Assembly (NCBI GenBank): GCA_015680685.1
Contig: MNCI01012686.1
Location: 665,168 to 729,167 of the forward strand
DNA from: Gnetum montanum
Taxonomy: Eukaryota; Streptophyta; Gnetopsida; Gnetales; Gnetaceae
Direction: 5' to 3'
Length of the DNA stretch: 64,000 nt
The position numbers and the translations under genes were made by a program. A model generated the notes under the pieces. It made no database searches, had not been told where the DNA came from, and saw nothing but the letters and a program-made list of their open reading frames with translations. Below, in pieces: positions 32,778 through 43,760 of the stretch. The stretch's first letter is position 1; each line of letters begins with the position of its first letter.

Positions 32778-34165
32778 TGAAACACCACAAGATTTCGAGC
32801 TTAGTACTTCTTCAACACGAAGCAGGTCCCTGGGACCCACAGATGACCATAGCTACATCTGGTGTAACACAAGGCAACTTTCGAGATCAAAATACTTAAT
32901 TTTCACCAAGTATGCAGTGTCAGCGTATACGCCCAAGTATGCAGTCTCAGCGTATATGCCCACCGTATACACTCAAGTTCACATCCACAGCGTATACGCC
33001 CGACATTCCCAGCGTAGACATCCAGCGTACACACCTAGCATACATGCCTCACATGTACACTCAGCAGGTACAACAGATGTATACGCCCGGCATGAAATCT
33101 CCAAAGACGACATGAAAACAGCACTACAGAGCAAGATTTGACACAAGGCAGCAACCATCAGCGTATACACCTCGATATATACGCCCAATGCCCATCAGCA
33201 TATACGCCCCGATATATACGCACAGCGTCCACAGCGTATATGTCCCGATGTATACGCCGAAAAACCATTAGCGTATACGCCCCGATGTATACGCCCAACG
33301 CCCATCAGCGTATACGCCCACCGTATACGCCCAGTGTCCACAGCGTATACGCCTGGCCACCATCAGCGTATACGCCCGACCACCATCAGCATCTACGCCC
33401 AAGTTCACATACGCCCAGCATGTCCAATGTATACGCCTAGAGTCTACGCCCACCAAATGTAGCATATACGCTCGACAAATGTAACATACTGTATACTTGT
33501 AAATTTTACGCTTTTGCACCCAGTCAATGCACCACGTGTCGCCCAACCCAAGTCTAGCGTCAAAACTTGTATAAAAGCCCCAATTTTTCACGAGATCAAG
33601 GTCAGTGAGCAAACATTGAGAGCAAACACAGAGAGCAGAGACGCTGAGCACCAGAGCAGAAAACCTTATACGCTGGACAACCATGTACGCTGAAGATATA
33701 GCCTCTACGTTGTGCCTACAGTGCGAACCAGCCCACAGTCATCCCTGCATCCACCGGGGCTTTTCTTCTGCCTTGTGTCCCAGTCACAACTGCGTTAGAT
33801 CGGTGCATTGTACTCTCATTCTGTAATGCCATTATTACATTTTCTTCCCAAAATCGTTTACAGTTTGCATTAATTGTTGCATGTACTCTGTTTATGCTCA
33901 TTTACGTCTATGCTCTATTCACATCAGTTTCACTTTTTACGCTCCAATTTGCGCCTGTTACGCCATTTACGTATAACCCAGCGTATAGCACTTCGGTGTA
34001 CGTTCGGGGAAATCCTTGTTTGATCCGCGTGTGGACCACTCAAGGTACTCTGCCTTCGTTCATTCCAGCTCGCCCTCAGGTGAAGGTAGGGTCTTCTGTG
34101 CGTGTCCTGTGATCCCACGGTCTCTGTTTCCTTCCAGCCGAAGATCGACGATTTCGGACGATACA
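32778..34165 (+). repeat. T 3' LTR
   Basis: TGAAACACC...GATACA, 1388 bp, collinear with the 5' LTR from first to last base. It is shorter because of fewer palindromic repeat units and small deletions. TATA box at 33570-33577. Followed by CTTGT (34166-34170), the altered second copy of the target duplication. The long frames inside it on either strand are repeat artefacts. Confidence 0.9.
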
Positions 34166-34171
34166 CTTGTC

Positions 34172-35510
34172 TTAGTTACAATGGGATAATAAAGAGGACG
34201 AGAGCTTGCTCTTTGACCAATTTTTTGATGAACTTCTCTTTATAGATGCAGTAAATGAACAAGTGCCCAGTGAACCAAAATGGTATGATGGCATCCTCAC
34301 TTATCTTCTGACTCAAGAGATGCCACAAGATTTGGGCTATAGGAAGAAATAACTGTTTCTTCATGAAGCCAAATGCTTCATGGAAATTAATGGACACCTT
34401 TACAAGGTGTGTGACAATGGCCTAGTTTGTTAGTATGTACTTGATGTTGATCAACTACGTGTTTTCTATGACACTCATAAAGGTCTTTGTGGGGGCCACT
34501 ATGCTAGGAGATGCATGGCCATTAAGATCATGATGGCAGGGTATTATTGGCCAACCATCTTCAGGGATACCCACAAATTTGTTCACTCTTATGAATGTTG
34601 TCAATGAGATGGTGGGATAACCACTTGAATGGAGGGACCTCAATAGTGGATTCAACCACTGGAATCCTTCGACATCTATGGCATCAACTTCATGGGTCCT
34701 CTCATGCCCATGTCAAATGAAAAGGTTTACATAACCATCACTATTGATTACTGCATAAAATGGGTAGAAGCAACATCCATTGTACATCATCTATTATTGT
34801 GCAATTTGTACAACAAAATGTTGTAAATAGGTTTTGGGTGCCACGTGCACTGATTTTTGATAACATAACCAATTTTATAGGCACTACCTTTTGCAAGCTC
34901 ATGCAATGCTTGGGGGTTGAACATAAACTAATAACACCCTACCACCTCCAAGCCAATGGTTAAGCAAAAGTTACTAATAGGAAGATCATGAAAATCTTGA
35001 CAAGAACTATTAGCAAATATAGGAGCGATTGGAGCACCAAACTAAATGATGCCCTCTAGGAATACCACTCAACATGGAAATTTCATATAGGCTACTCTTC
35101 TTATGAGTTGGTATATGGAAAATTACAAACCCTACCTATCCAATCCAAGCTCCGTACACTTTCAACAAACTGTGACTTGGACCTTGACCTTAGCCTAGCA
35201 TAAAAAAAAGATTAATCAACCTAAATGTGCTAGATGAAAATTGATTGGTAGGCCTATCCTTGAATGAACTACACAAAGCATTCAATAAATAATGCCATGA
35301 CCTTAAGATAAGGAAAGAGAAATTTCAACCTGGCAACAAGGTCCTCTACTGGAACCCCACACACATACCTCAACGAACTAAGTTTCAAACATTGTGAAAG
35401 GGGCCTTACATGATTTATGAAATTTTTCCTTCTAGGACCATGTTGATCTATAGACTTGAGATCCTGAACCAAAAGTAGCTGCTCAACACACAACAAGTCA
35501 AACCTTTTCA
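34172..35510 (+). pseudogene. B integrase (continuation of B pol after element T)
   Basis: A linker 'EDESLLFDQFFDELLF' and 'EPKWYDGILTYLL' leads into the zinc finger ('FYDTHKGLCGGHYARR', 'MAGYYWPTIF', 'HSYECCQ', about 34465-34605). The core follows: 'PLESFDIYGINFMGPLMP', 'KWVEAT', then 'RALIFDNITNFIGTTFC' and a degraded Glu block ('YHLQANG', 34945-34965). The second catalytic position reads Asp-Asn as expected. Stops and frame changes are frequent. It joins directly to the RNase H tail left of T once T and its duplication are removed. Confidence 0.75.
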
Positions 35511-36034
35511 TGAGCCCAAGTAAGCCAGTGAAAGCAACACCTCAATGGATGGATGACCTTGCTCAATGTTTTGAATCTCCTCCTTTTAACTTAGTTGTGA
35601 GGGAGATGGCCATCCATGCTAATCAATTAAAGTGGCTCCTACTTTTTTTTTTACACTTTCTTTATTTTTATACCTTTTTTATTTTACAGTGGTGCTATAG
35701 CTATTTGCTAGTGGTGGTTTGTACTTAACATTTTTTGATTGCTAATGTCTAGTTTCTATTTTTGAATTTTGATGACTAATAACTAAGACAAAATTTCTTT
35801 TTCATGGAATAGGTAGTGAGTCCACATCATCCATCCATCCACAAACTCTATGGTTTTCTTTGTTTTGGAAACATGAGGTCCCTTTTCATTAATAAAACCT
35901 TCATGAACTTATGACCTTGGTAGTTTCCAGGTTTGGAAAAGATTCAAAGGTTTGAAAAGGATATGACTTTAATGGGATTCAATACTCTTTGTACCTCTCT
36001 AGTTACTTGAATGCAAGTATGTTTTCATGGATTT
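35511..36034 (+). other. B untranslated region behind integrase (first part)
   Basis: No gene. A T-rich run (35643-35695) is followed by 'tgattgctaatgtctagttt', 'gtagtgagtccacatcatccatccatcca' and 'tatgactttaatggga', all with counterparts in C (62985-63420) and, reversed, in A2. This block helps define where integrase ends in deletion derivatives. Confidence 0.6.
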
Positions 36035-36039
36035 CTTAC
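36035..36039. repeat. Target-site duplication of the solo LTR, left copy (CTTAC)
   Basis: CTTAC at 36035-36039 and again at 36835-36839. Joining the two flanks across one copy restores the order seen in C. Confidence 0.92.
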
Positions 36040-36834
36040 TGATGAGTCGCGTTTTGGGTGACCGCAATATCGTGTACATGATATTGCAGCCTACCGCCAA
36101 TTCTATAAATAAGAGGTGGCTCTCCCTTGTTTCTTAGTTTTAGATTTATATTGTAGCTAGACTCTGGTAGTTTGATCCCTCTAGAGTTAGAATTATTTTC
36201 TAGTGTCTGCCCGCAGTGTGGTGAATGTAATTGTATGGCATCCTTTATTCGAGTGTGATGTACTTGGACACGCACATGATTGGCAATAAAGATCAAGATT
36301 ACTTCATCATTGTAGCATTCACTTTGTTTATTTAATTATTTAATTATTATTTACTACTTTCCTAATTAGTCTCTCTCACCCTTATCTCATGTTAGAACGC
36401 AGAATGAGTACGACTTGATTACGAGCATTTAAGTGTGACTACTTGGTACCCTAGTAGTGTACCTAGGATCTGCACTTGGTAATCCCAGTGGTAGTTATGC
36501 ACGAGGTCCAAGATGTGTACGAATAATTAAGGAATGGATGCTCATCGCACTTAGACTAGATTAGATTCTTTTACCCTTTCTCTGTTAGCTTAGATAATAT
36601 TACTTTCCATTACCCTCAGGAGTAGCATTAGAGTAGAAATCCATCATACACCTCACTCTGGACCAAATCATATGTGACAAATATAATACTAGTCTAGGTG
36701 GGAAGGCAGCGAACTGCGACCTAAGGCTAACTGTCTAGGTGCCACAACTAGTCTGTCTATGGAGTTCGACCAGATCGCACATGAAAACACTCATATTCGT
36801 ATGGTTGAGTGTAGGGGTACCTCGCCACTCATCA
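36040..36834 (+). mobile_element. Solo LTR of the A2/C family
   Basis: TGATGAGTCGCG...CGCCACTCATCA, 795 bp. There is no primer site after it and no purine tract before it, and perfect CTTAC duplications lie on both sides. This is the product of recombination between the two LTRs of a full element. It contains a hairpin (arms GCAATATC/GATATTGC, 36064-36087), a TATA box (36104-36111) and AATAAA near 36284. The - strand frame 36296-36036 and + strand frame 36759-37046 are chance frames over its edges. Confidence 0.92.
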
Positions 36835-36839
36835 CTTAC

Positions 36840-38310
36840 CATTCCATGTTGACCAATAACATGAAGTTGAATAAGTCTTTGCATGGTGTGGTTCCCATCC
36901 AAAAATTTGTGAAAAACATAAAATGTTCAGAACAAAACATGATAGAAATTCACAGCACACCCCTTAGACAAAATAAATGGGCTACAAGCACTGGTTATGG
37001 GACTAGAAAGACATGTTATCCATGCCTGAAGGTCCCCTTTAACTAAGTCCCTTTCTCACTTTCTACCTCTTTTTTCTTCTCAAATAAGGAATGGTGTTTG
37101 ATCTGTGGAAGCATTCTTGTGTCCCAAGGGGATGGACTGGTCTTAGAGTGATCATGTGAAGTCACTAAATGTGGTTGGTTTTGTTCTACACTAAGGATGG
37201 ACTCTATCGAGTCATTTAACCATGAATTCCACAAGGGATTTCATGTGACCAAGATCACGAACTCCATTTCACTCTTTCTATCATCCATTAATGCTTCCAT
37301 AACTCACCTCACTATCAGTTGTTCATGTCTTCACCCAATGTCTTAGTTTGATGTGTTAAAATTCTTAAATAGATTCTCTAGGTTTGATCCTTAACTTTTC
37401 ATAACCATTAATCAACCATGAGGCCCACGAACTTCTTAGTTGAGGTTATGCAAGGGCAAAAAGGGCATGTGCTACTGTGGGGAGGATCCACTTGCATATT
37501 TTGTGGTTTGGTTAGTTAAGTTCCTTATCCTTAGATGTTGTTATAATCAAATCTTTCATGCACTCCATCATGCTTCCAACTATGCACTCATTAGAGAGCA
37601 TTTTTCTTCATAAAATCTCATTCTCCAATCATTTCTCAATTTTTTGAGCTTCAAAATCCTCTTCTAATATTTTCATCATGTTCATAGCTTTTCGGGATTC
37701 CATTTGACCCTCATTTCATGAAACAACTCCTTGTTTATTATTACTTTTAACAAAGTCAACAATGGTCAATAGCCGCATCAACTTAGCCTCATTGACTAGG
37801 CCCCATCAACACACCACAAAAATTCTATAAATACCACCCAACACTTTGAAATTTTTATCATTTTCTTTAAAATAGAGATGGACTTTTTGTAATTTTTTAG
37901 AGCCCAAAAACCTTCTAGAGCTCATAAATTTCACATTTTTTGTCCAAATCACTCCATTCTTTGACCCTATAGCTACCAACGTTAAGCTCTTAGTCATGGG
38001 GGCCACAAACCTTAAGGTTTCTAATGTAAATTTTTCAAAATTTTTCTAACTCCCCCAAAGTATTAATGAATAGAATAATATTAAACCATCAATTTTTGAG
38101 AGTTTAACCCTTCCAACAAACTTTGGTAAACCTAAAATTACTTATTAATATTAAAATAAGAATAAAATAATAATTAAAATGATCAAATCAACCATGATCA
38201 CAACTTAGCAAGGTGTAACATTCTCAAATAGAAAAGGTATCCCAATTGTTTCAAGTTACACATTAAATGTTATCCCTTGGTCATGTTGTGATTATAGATG
38301 ACACCAAGAC
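36840..38310 (+). other. B untranslated region (second part), with a U3-like TATA segment
   Basis: 36840-37350 aligns with C (63480-63990). 37740-37835 is a shortened copy of LTR U3 words: 'gcatcaact', 'cattgactaggcc' (37790-37802), 'ccccatcaaca', then 'ctataaatacc' with TATAAATA at 37826-37833. The same words in the same order lead to the TATA box in the B LTRs. No convincing frame lies here; 37806-38006 (-) is a shadow. The next candidate gene begins at 38315. Confidence 0.6.
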
Positions 38311-38314
38311 TAAA

Positions 38315-41145
38315 ATGATTGCAGGAAGGAGGACCATCCCAACAAAAGGGCAAATGACCTAGAGCTTGAAGGAAGCAGCAGGAATAAGCCTTGAAGTAGG
38401 TAGTAGAAACTCATGCAACAAGACCTCTTTGGGAGGAGCCCAAAGTGGAATCTATCCAATAGATTCCTAAAGAAGAGGCTACAACTGAAAAATCTCAAAG
38501 AGGAGAGGCACCAAAGCTCATACCAAGACTTGAGATCACATTAAAATAAGCTTTCTTTGATATGATCAAGCCTTGTGATGTCCAACACTCAATTCTCCAA
38601 GAACTAAACTTTGGACCATTCTTAGAATATGCTCCACTAGAAGTTAAGACATAGTTGCAAAACTCTCCCATGTGGTTAATCATCACTCCTAGTGGAAGGT
38701 GATACATGAAAGAGACGTATCTTTTCTAAAATAGAAAAAAGGTAAGATCCACTTTGAGAATCAAGGACATTCAAGTGTTCTATTCAGCAAACGCTATTGC
38801 ATAGGCTCTTGGTCTACCTAATTTTGAAACCCATCTAGTAGAGATCTCCATGCATGTAGGCCCAAAGGTAAAAAAGGAGTGCACCCAGTGGTGTTACAAG
38901 TTTGACTGTAAGGAGTTTGATGCACTCACACCAACATAGCACATATACTTCAAGATAGCAGCTTATCATCTCAATCCAACAGTGAGTCCCAAAAAGGTGA
39001 CTACTTTCTCCACCCATGCATGAGTTGCTTTAAGCACAAAATTCCCTATAAACCTTCCATAGCTAATCTATCCAAAGATGGAAAAGTCCTTCAAGGAAAA
39101 TGAACATGGAAGGAAAACCCTACCCTTTCCATGCCTTATCAGAAAACTTTGTAAAAGGGTAGGGATAGTCTACTACCCAAATGACATAATCAAGCATACT
39201 CCCATTGCCTCTTGGTCTGAAATGATGAAATATAAGAAACCTGCTATGTCAAAAGAAGAGGAGTAGCAACTAAAACCTCCATCAACCACTAAGGAAACAA
39301 TGCTAGAGGCCCATGCTACCATTGAGCACATGTGTGAAATCCAAAAGCAACTCTTGCGTGAGTAGGAGCAACAAGTAGGAACAAGTGGTGGGGATCCATC
39401 TGTGTACCATCCCATAATGAGTCACTTTAATGAAGTGGCTTGGAAAATCAATCAAATGGAGAGAGGTGGACCAATACTATTAGCCTAAACAATGAAAATG
39501 CCCACAAGGTTGAATCCTAGTGCTTGAGAGGTGACAATGTCTCTTTCACAATGATAGCAATTCCCAAAAATCTCTAGGAATGTTGCTACCTTTTCTATGT
39601 GCTCGAAGGAGGGTGAGGGGGAAACTATCTTGGTGATGCAACACCAAGGATAGGAGATAGCAATAGAAGTGGTTGCTGATCAAATCACTAAAGCACTGAA
39701 TGCACCTACGAAATCTATACTAGATTTTTTTACATTCAAAGATGTGCAAATGTTCATAAGAACTATTAGCAACAGATTGAATGTAGCCCAGCATAGGGAG
39801 TTACTAGACCAATTGGTGGAAACTAAGCAACCAATTCTAAATATCTTTTATTTTCTGAATAACATCACCATAACCTAGTTGGAGCTACTTGAAGCAAATG
39901 GGAAATGCATCATTCTAGAAGGGAAACTCAAAAAAGCTTAAGCACAAAACCAATGCTTGGCCACAGAGGTTGCTGAATTCAAAGCTCACCTTGTTGATCC
40001 TATGCTCCTCAACCCTATACTAATAAGAGATAAAATATTTTCAATAGCTTAAAGATAGACTTAAATAAGTTAAGGTAAGGATGGTGACAACCATCTTTAA
40101 CTAGTCTATGGCCGAGGCCAAGACATATATGGTTCAAAAGAACATGTTCCATACATGCTTAGAGAATGTGATGCTAACCATAGAGAAACTTGTGGATAGT
40201 TAATGTGCAAAAATAATAGATGCAAGAATTCATCCATTAATGATAAGAGTAGCTAGCTAGGGTAAACACTGAATTGAGAAGATTGGTAGAAAAAAATAGA
40301 AATTTCTCTATGAAGGAAGTCTTTACTTAAGACCAAAAATCTATGATTGAGATTGTCACCTGGAAGAATGAGGCTCTCAAATTTAAGAGAGTCAAAAACC
40401 ACTACAAAGATCAAGTTTGCCTATAGAAGGAAGTTAATGAAAAACACATCCAAATGGCTAAGGGAAAAGTTAATGAGACACTTCAACAACTCAGTAAGAA
40501 AAATGGGTATGGCAATCTATCATTGATGGGATAGATGCCTATAACAAAGCAAAGATCTGCATGAAGGAGTTGTATATTGAATAGATGATAAAGTACATGA
40601 AGCTTGCCAATATCTGATATGCAAACCTAGTAATGCTTACTACCAAATAACTATGGTTAGAGTTAGAGAAATAGGTGGCTAGCTCATACTCATTGTACAA
40701 GGAAAAGTTCAAGGACCACAAGGAGACCAAGTAAAAGCTTGAGACTGCAAACAATGAACTCGAAGTTCTCAGGGCAAGATTCATTGATCAAAGATCAATT
40801 GCTAAGAACTTGGCCAAAATAACGAATGACTACTAGAAATTGTAGAATGCAATCAGGGCATTCAACATTGAATGAAAAAAATTTTCTACTTGGTTCATTA
40901 ATGTCAAGAAATTTTTTCCAACAATGCCCTATCTTTGGAATGTGCCCATTTTCGCCCACATTAGCAAAGCTATGTGGATAGTGCACGATCTCAAAAATAA
41001 CAAGAAGAATATCAACGCATTATTAGACTATTTTCATCTTCCACCAGAAGTTGCAATTGCAGCTAGATAACCACAATACCCTCAACCATTGCATGTGCCT
41101 AAAGTAGGAGAAACTCCTTTGGAACCTTAAGAGCCTCCACTAGTG
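38315..41145 (+). pseudogene. B extra gene behind integrase (Athila 'env-like' position) with PF20167-like motif and coiled coil
   Basis: The start near 38315 is overlapped by a splice-acceptor-like 'gattgcag' (AG at 38323-38324), as expected if a spliced subgenomic RNA is used. After a decayed N-terminal part the frame 'VFYSANAIA.ALGLPNFETHLVEI' (38780-38850) leads to 'LPFPCLIRKLCKRVGIVYY' (39118-39175), the block I associate with PF20167. Lys/Glu/Gln-rich coiled-coil stretches to about 41050 follow (for example 'LLDQLVETKQP', 39800). Numerous stops and frame changes. Athila elements are known to carry an extra gene here; its role is unproven and no signal peptide or membrane segment is evident in what remains. 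Open - strand frames in the region are shadows. Confidence 0.55.
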
Positions 41146-41378
41146 GGGACCATTTAATCTTCTTCATCATATTCACACCATCAAATGGATTGTGTTTGTT
41201 AAATTTAGTTCCAGTCTTCAATTTTGTAGTCCTGAACACCAAAAATTTTTGTAATGATTATTAATCCATACACTTGGAAACTTAGTGTTTATTTGTGTTT
41301 ATCATATGTCTATCATCAGTTAATAATTCCATACATTTCCAAATTTGTAAAGAACTTAAGAACAAGTTTGAATTCAAT

Positions 41379-41388
41379 CATGGGGGTA
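41379..41388 (+). promoter_or_regulatory. B polypurine tract
   Basis: CATGGGGGTA lies directly before the 3' LTR of B. Short but correctly placed. Confidence 0.6.
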
Positions 41389-42227
41389 TGATGAATCGTA
41401 AATTAGGTACATCAAGTAAGCCCTGTTAACTCATGATTTGATGCGTTAACGGGGCCCCATCAACGTAGTATCTATTTTTGCCTATAAATACATGGTCACT
41501 CGCCATGTTTATGGTGATCTTTATCATAGTGTAGTAGAGCTCTTACAATTTTTCTTCCCCAAAGTTAGAATATTTTCCTGAGTGCCCATAGTAGTAGTCA
41601 TTAAGTGTACAAATCTTTACTCAAGCACTGTTGTACCTAAGCACAACAATGTGTGCAGCAATAAAGATGAGCTTTCTAATAAACCTTGTAGCACTTTGGC
41701 TTGATTAAATATCTCCTTCATGCTTCCAAGTGATTAAGCTTATTAAGGAATTAATCTAGCTAGATTAAATAATGATTAATTAAGTACATAAGTATAATCG
41801 CTTCAAGCATGTGCATGATGCTTGGTAATCCCATCAATGCTTAATGTTTGGTAACCCAGCAGTGTTATACATTTTCAAGATATGTACAGAAAGTGGGACC
41901 GAATGCTTATGTTAGGATTAGGTAGACATTGATTATTTAGTTAGATTAAATTAGTAATTAATTTACTTGATTCTTTTCATCTTTTATTTTAAGCATCCAA
42001 AACATAAAACATAAAAATAATAAAAATCATATACCTCGATTACACTTAACCATACCTTTGCATATCACAAGTGTAATTGGGAAGACAATGAATAATTGTA
42101 ATGATTAGTTTCACTTCCTAGAGACTAGTGTATGTAGAAGGCCATAAGTCCACAAAATTCAACTAGTTCACAAGTGAATACTTAGTGATTTGTATGGTTA
42201 GGTGTATGGTCTACTTGCTACTCATCA
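41389..42227 (+). repeat. B 3' LTR
   Basis: TGATGAATC...CTCATCA, 839 bp, collinear with the 5' LTR at 11662-12517 over its full length, including the TATA box (41483-41490) and AATAAA (near 41661). Followed by ATTAG (42228-42232), identical to the 5-bp word before the 5' LTR. Confidence 0.9.
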
Positions 42228-42232
42228 ATTAG

Positions 42233-43760
42233 GAACAACTTCTTCAAGCTCATCAAGGGTCCAAGAGAAATAACTCTCTTCCATTAAGGATAAATGCTCC
42301 TTTAGAATGTCTATGGCTAAGGGATGATCTTTTCTCTTTACCCATCTACATGCTTAATTAATAATGTTTTTCTTTATTATCCTTGTACTTCATCTATAGC
42401 TCTCACTTCATTATCTAAAGCTCTTTGATATACTACATCTATTTCATCAATTTGATGCACCTTCCTAGTCTTTGTGGTTGAATAGATTCTTTTAGAAGCT
42501 ATGGGAATATCACATTGCTTTTTATATTTCTTGGTCATTCCTTTGAGGTGGCCTACATTATTAGATTTTTAAGAGCCAAATTTTAATGGAAAAACTTCTT
42601 TATACTTGTAGTCATACTTGAGGGGGGCTTTTCCACATATGCTTTCCTACTTATAGAGCTGATAGGTATGGGGCTATAAATTTTGAGAGCTTACAAGCTT
42701 GGCCTTCAAAACTTACTATTAATATTAAAGTATATCTCATGGGAAGAAAAATAGCTCCATGATACTTATTTTTGATCTTATTGATTATTTTATAATCAAC
42801 TCTAGGCTGAAAAACTCTTAAGAAAAACAAATGGGGGTAAACATAATTCATTAAGATTTCTAAAGCTTGATAGTAGAAAGAAATCATAGTAGGGATCTTC
42901 TACTCAAGCTTTATGTTTTAAGCTATATCCAATAGAAATTGAGGTTGTTCGCTCGAGCTATGGCATTCCATTCAACAAATAGTCCATAGAATGAGCTCAA
43001 ATTAAATTGTGTTACCTTATCATGAATTTCTAACAAGGAAGAAATTTCTCTTATTTTCTAAAGCTACCCAAATCCACACATGGTATCCCCATATGAATAT
43101 AATTTCATGTCCTCTATAGAAATTAAAAGTTGAAATAATAATTCAATAAAGAAACTTGAGCACAGTTGTCTTTGAGATGATGGTTCAGTAGCCCCAAATC
43201 TTTACAAGCTATGCTAGTGGGATCTTGAATAAATTTCCTATGTTTAGATATCACCAAAATCTTCTACTTAATGTCTTCTCATTAATCTAATATGCTTCTT
43301 CTTCACTAATGTCAAGCTTTATGATGTGGTAGAGCTTGTATGCCTTCTTGATACCCATATCAAAGAACCATTCCACATTTTCCCTAAAACAGATTTTTTC
43401 TTTTTTATAAATCATCTCTACAACTAGGTGATTTATTAAATCTATTATTAGATTATCCCTAGGCCTAATTTGAGCTTATGAAGGCTTATTTTTTCATAGA
43501 ATTCATGCCATTCTTCCATTATTTCCATGCTTTCCAGCCCAATTTTCTTAACTAAGTCATGGTCTTCATCAAAACTAAAGAATTCTTTCTCATGTTACTC
43601 TATCTCTAAAAACCAAACATCAATCCATTAGCATAGCTAATAAATGTTTAGCTTGAATTGTTGCAAGTAATTCAAGAAGTTGAAGGTATCAATATCTTGA
43701 AGTGTTGAAAATCTTCCTGCACTTCAAAATGCTGAGTCTTAGCTTCACAATGTAGCTCTT
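42233..43760 (-). pseudogene. Decayed gene, 5' part of the reading split by B (rest at 9300-11661)
   Basis: Open for 78 codons at 42887-42651 ('ALEILMNYVYPHLFFLRVF', 'GAIFLPMRYTLILI'), with weaker coding-like text on both sides, read on the - strand. It ends at 42233 against the B target duplication and continues below 11661 as coiled coil. A Lys-rich, Leu-rich protein belonging to a retroelement extra gene is likely from context. I do not recognise the family. Confidence 0.35.

Larger units (their letters stand above)
15856..34165 (+). mobile_element. T: giant Tat/Ogre-like Ty3/gypsy retrotransposon carrying an antisense gene
   Basis: 18.3 kb. Order: 5' LTR, primer site, repeat-rich leader, gag, protease, tandem repeats, an antisense spliced gene (27247-22675), tandem repeats, RT, RNase H, second archaeal-type RNase H, integrase, repeat-rich 3' region, purine tract, 3' LTR. 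The second RNase H between the first one and integrase is known as a mark of the Tat lineage. The protease type, large size and a gap between protease and RT fit Ogre-like members. Both LTRs and the duplication are present. It inserted into B, so it is younger. The sense genes hold scattered stops, and the only sense frame change seen is between gag and protease. Confidence 0.9.
11662..42227 (+). mobile_element. B: complete old Athila-like retrotransposon, host of two later insertions
   Basis: Order on the + strand: 5' LTR, tRNA-Asp primer site, gag, protease remnant, RT, RNase H, [element T], integrase, untranslated block, [solo LTR], extra 'env-like' gene, purine tract, 3' LTR. The flanks carry the perfect duplication ATTAG. 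Removing T (18310 bp plus 5) and the solo LTR (795 bp plus 5) leaves about 11.45 kb, a normal Athila length. The LTRs are clearly homologous but differ at many sites, and all genes are broken, so it is old. The extra gene after integrase is an Athila hallmark. Confidence 0.88.

Noticed and set aside
36759-37046. 95-codon + strand frame across the right edge of the solo LTR
   Set aside because: It crosses the LTR boundary and target duplication, so it is a chance product of the insertion.
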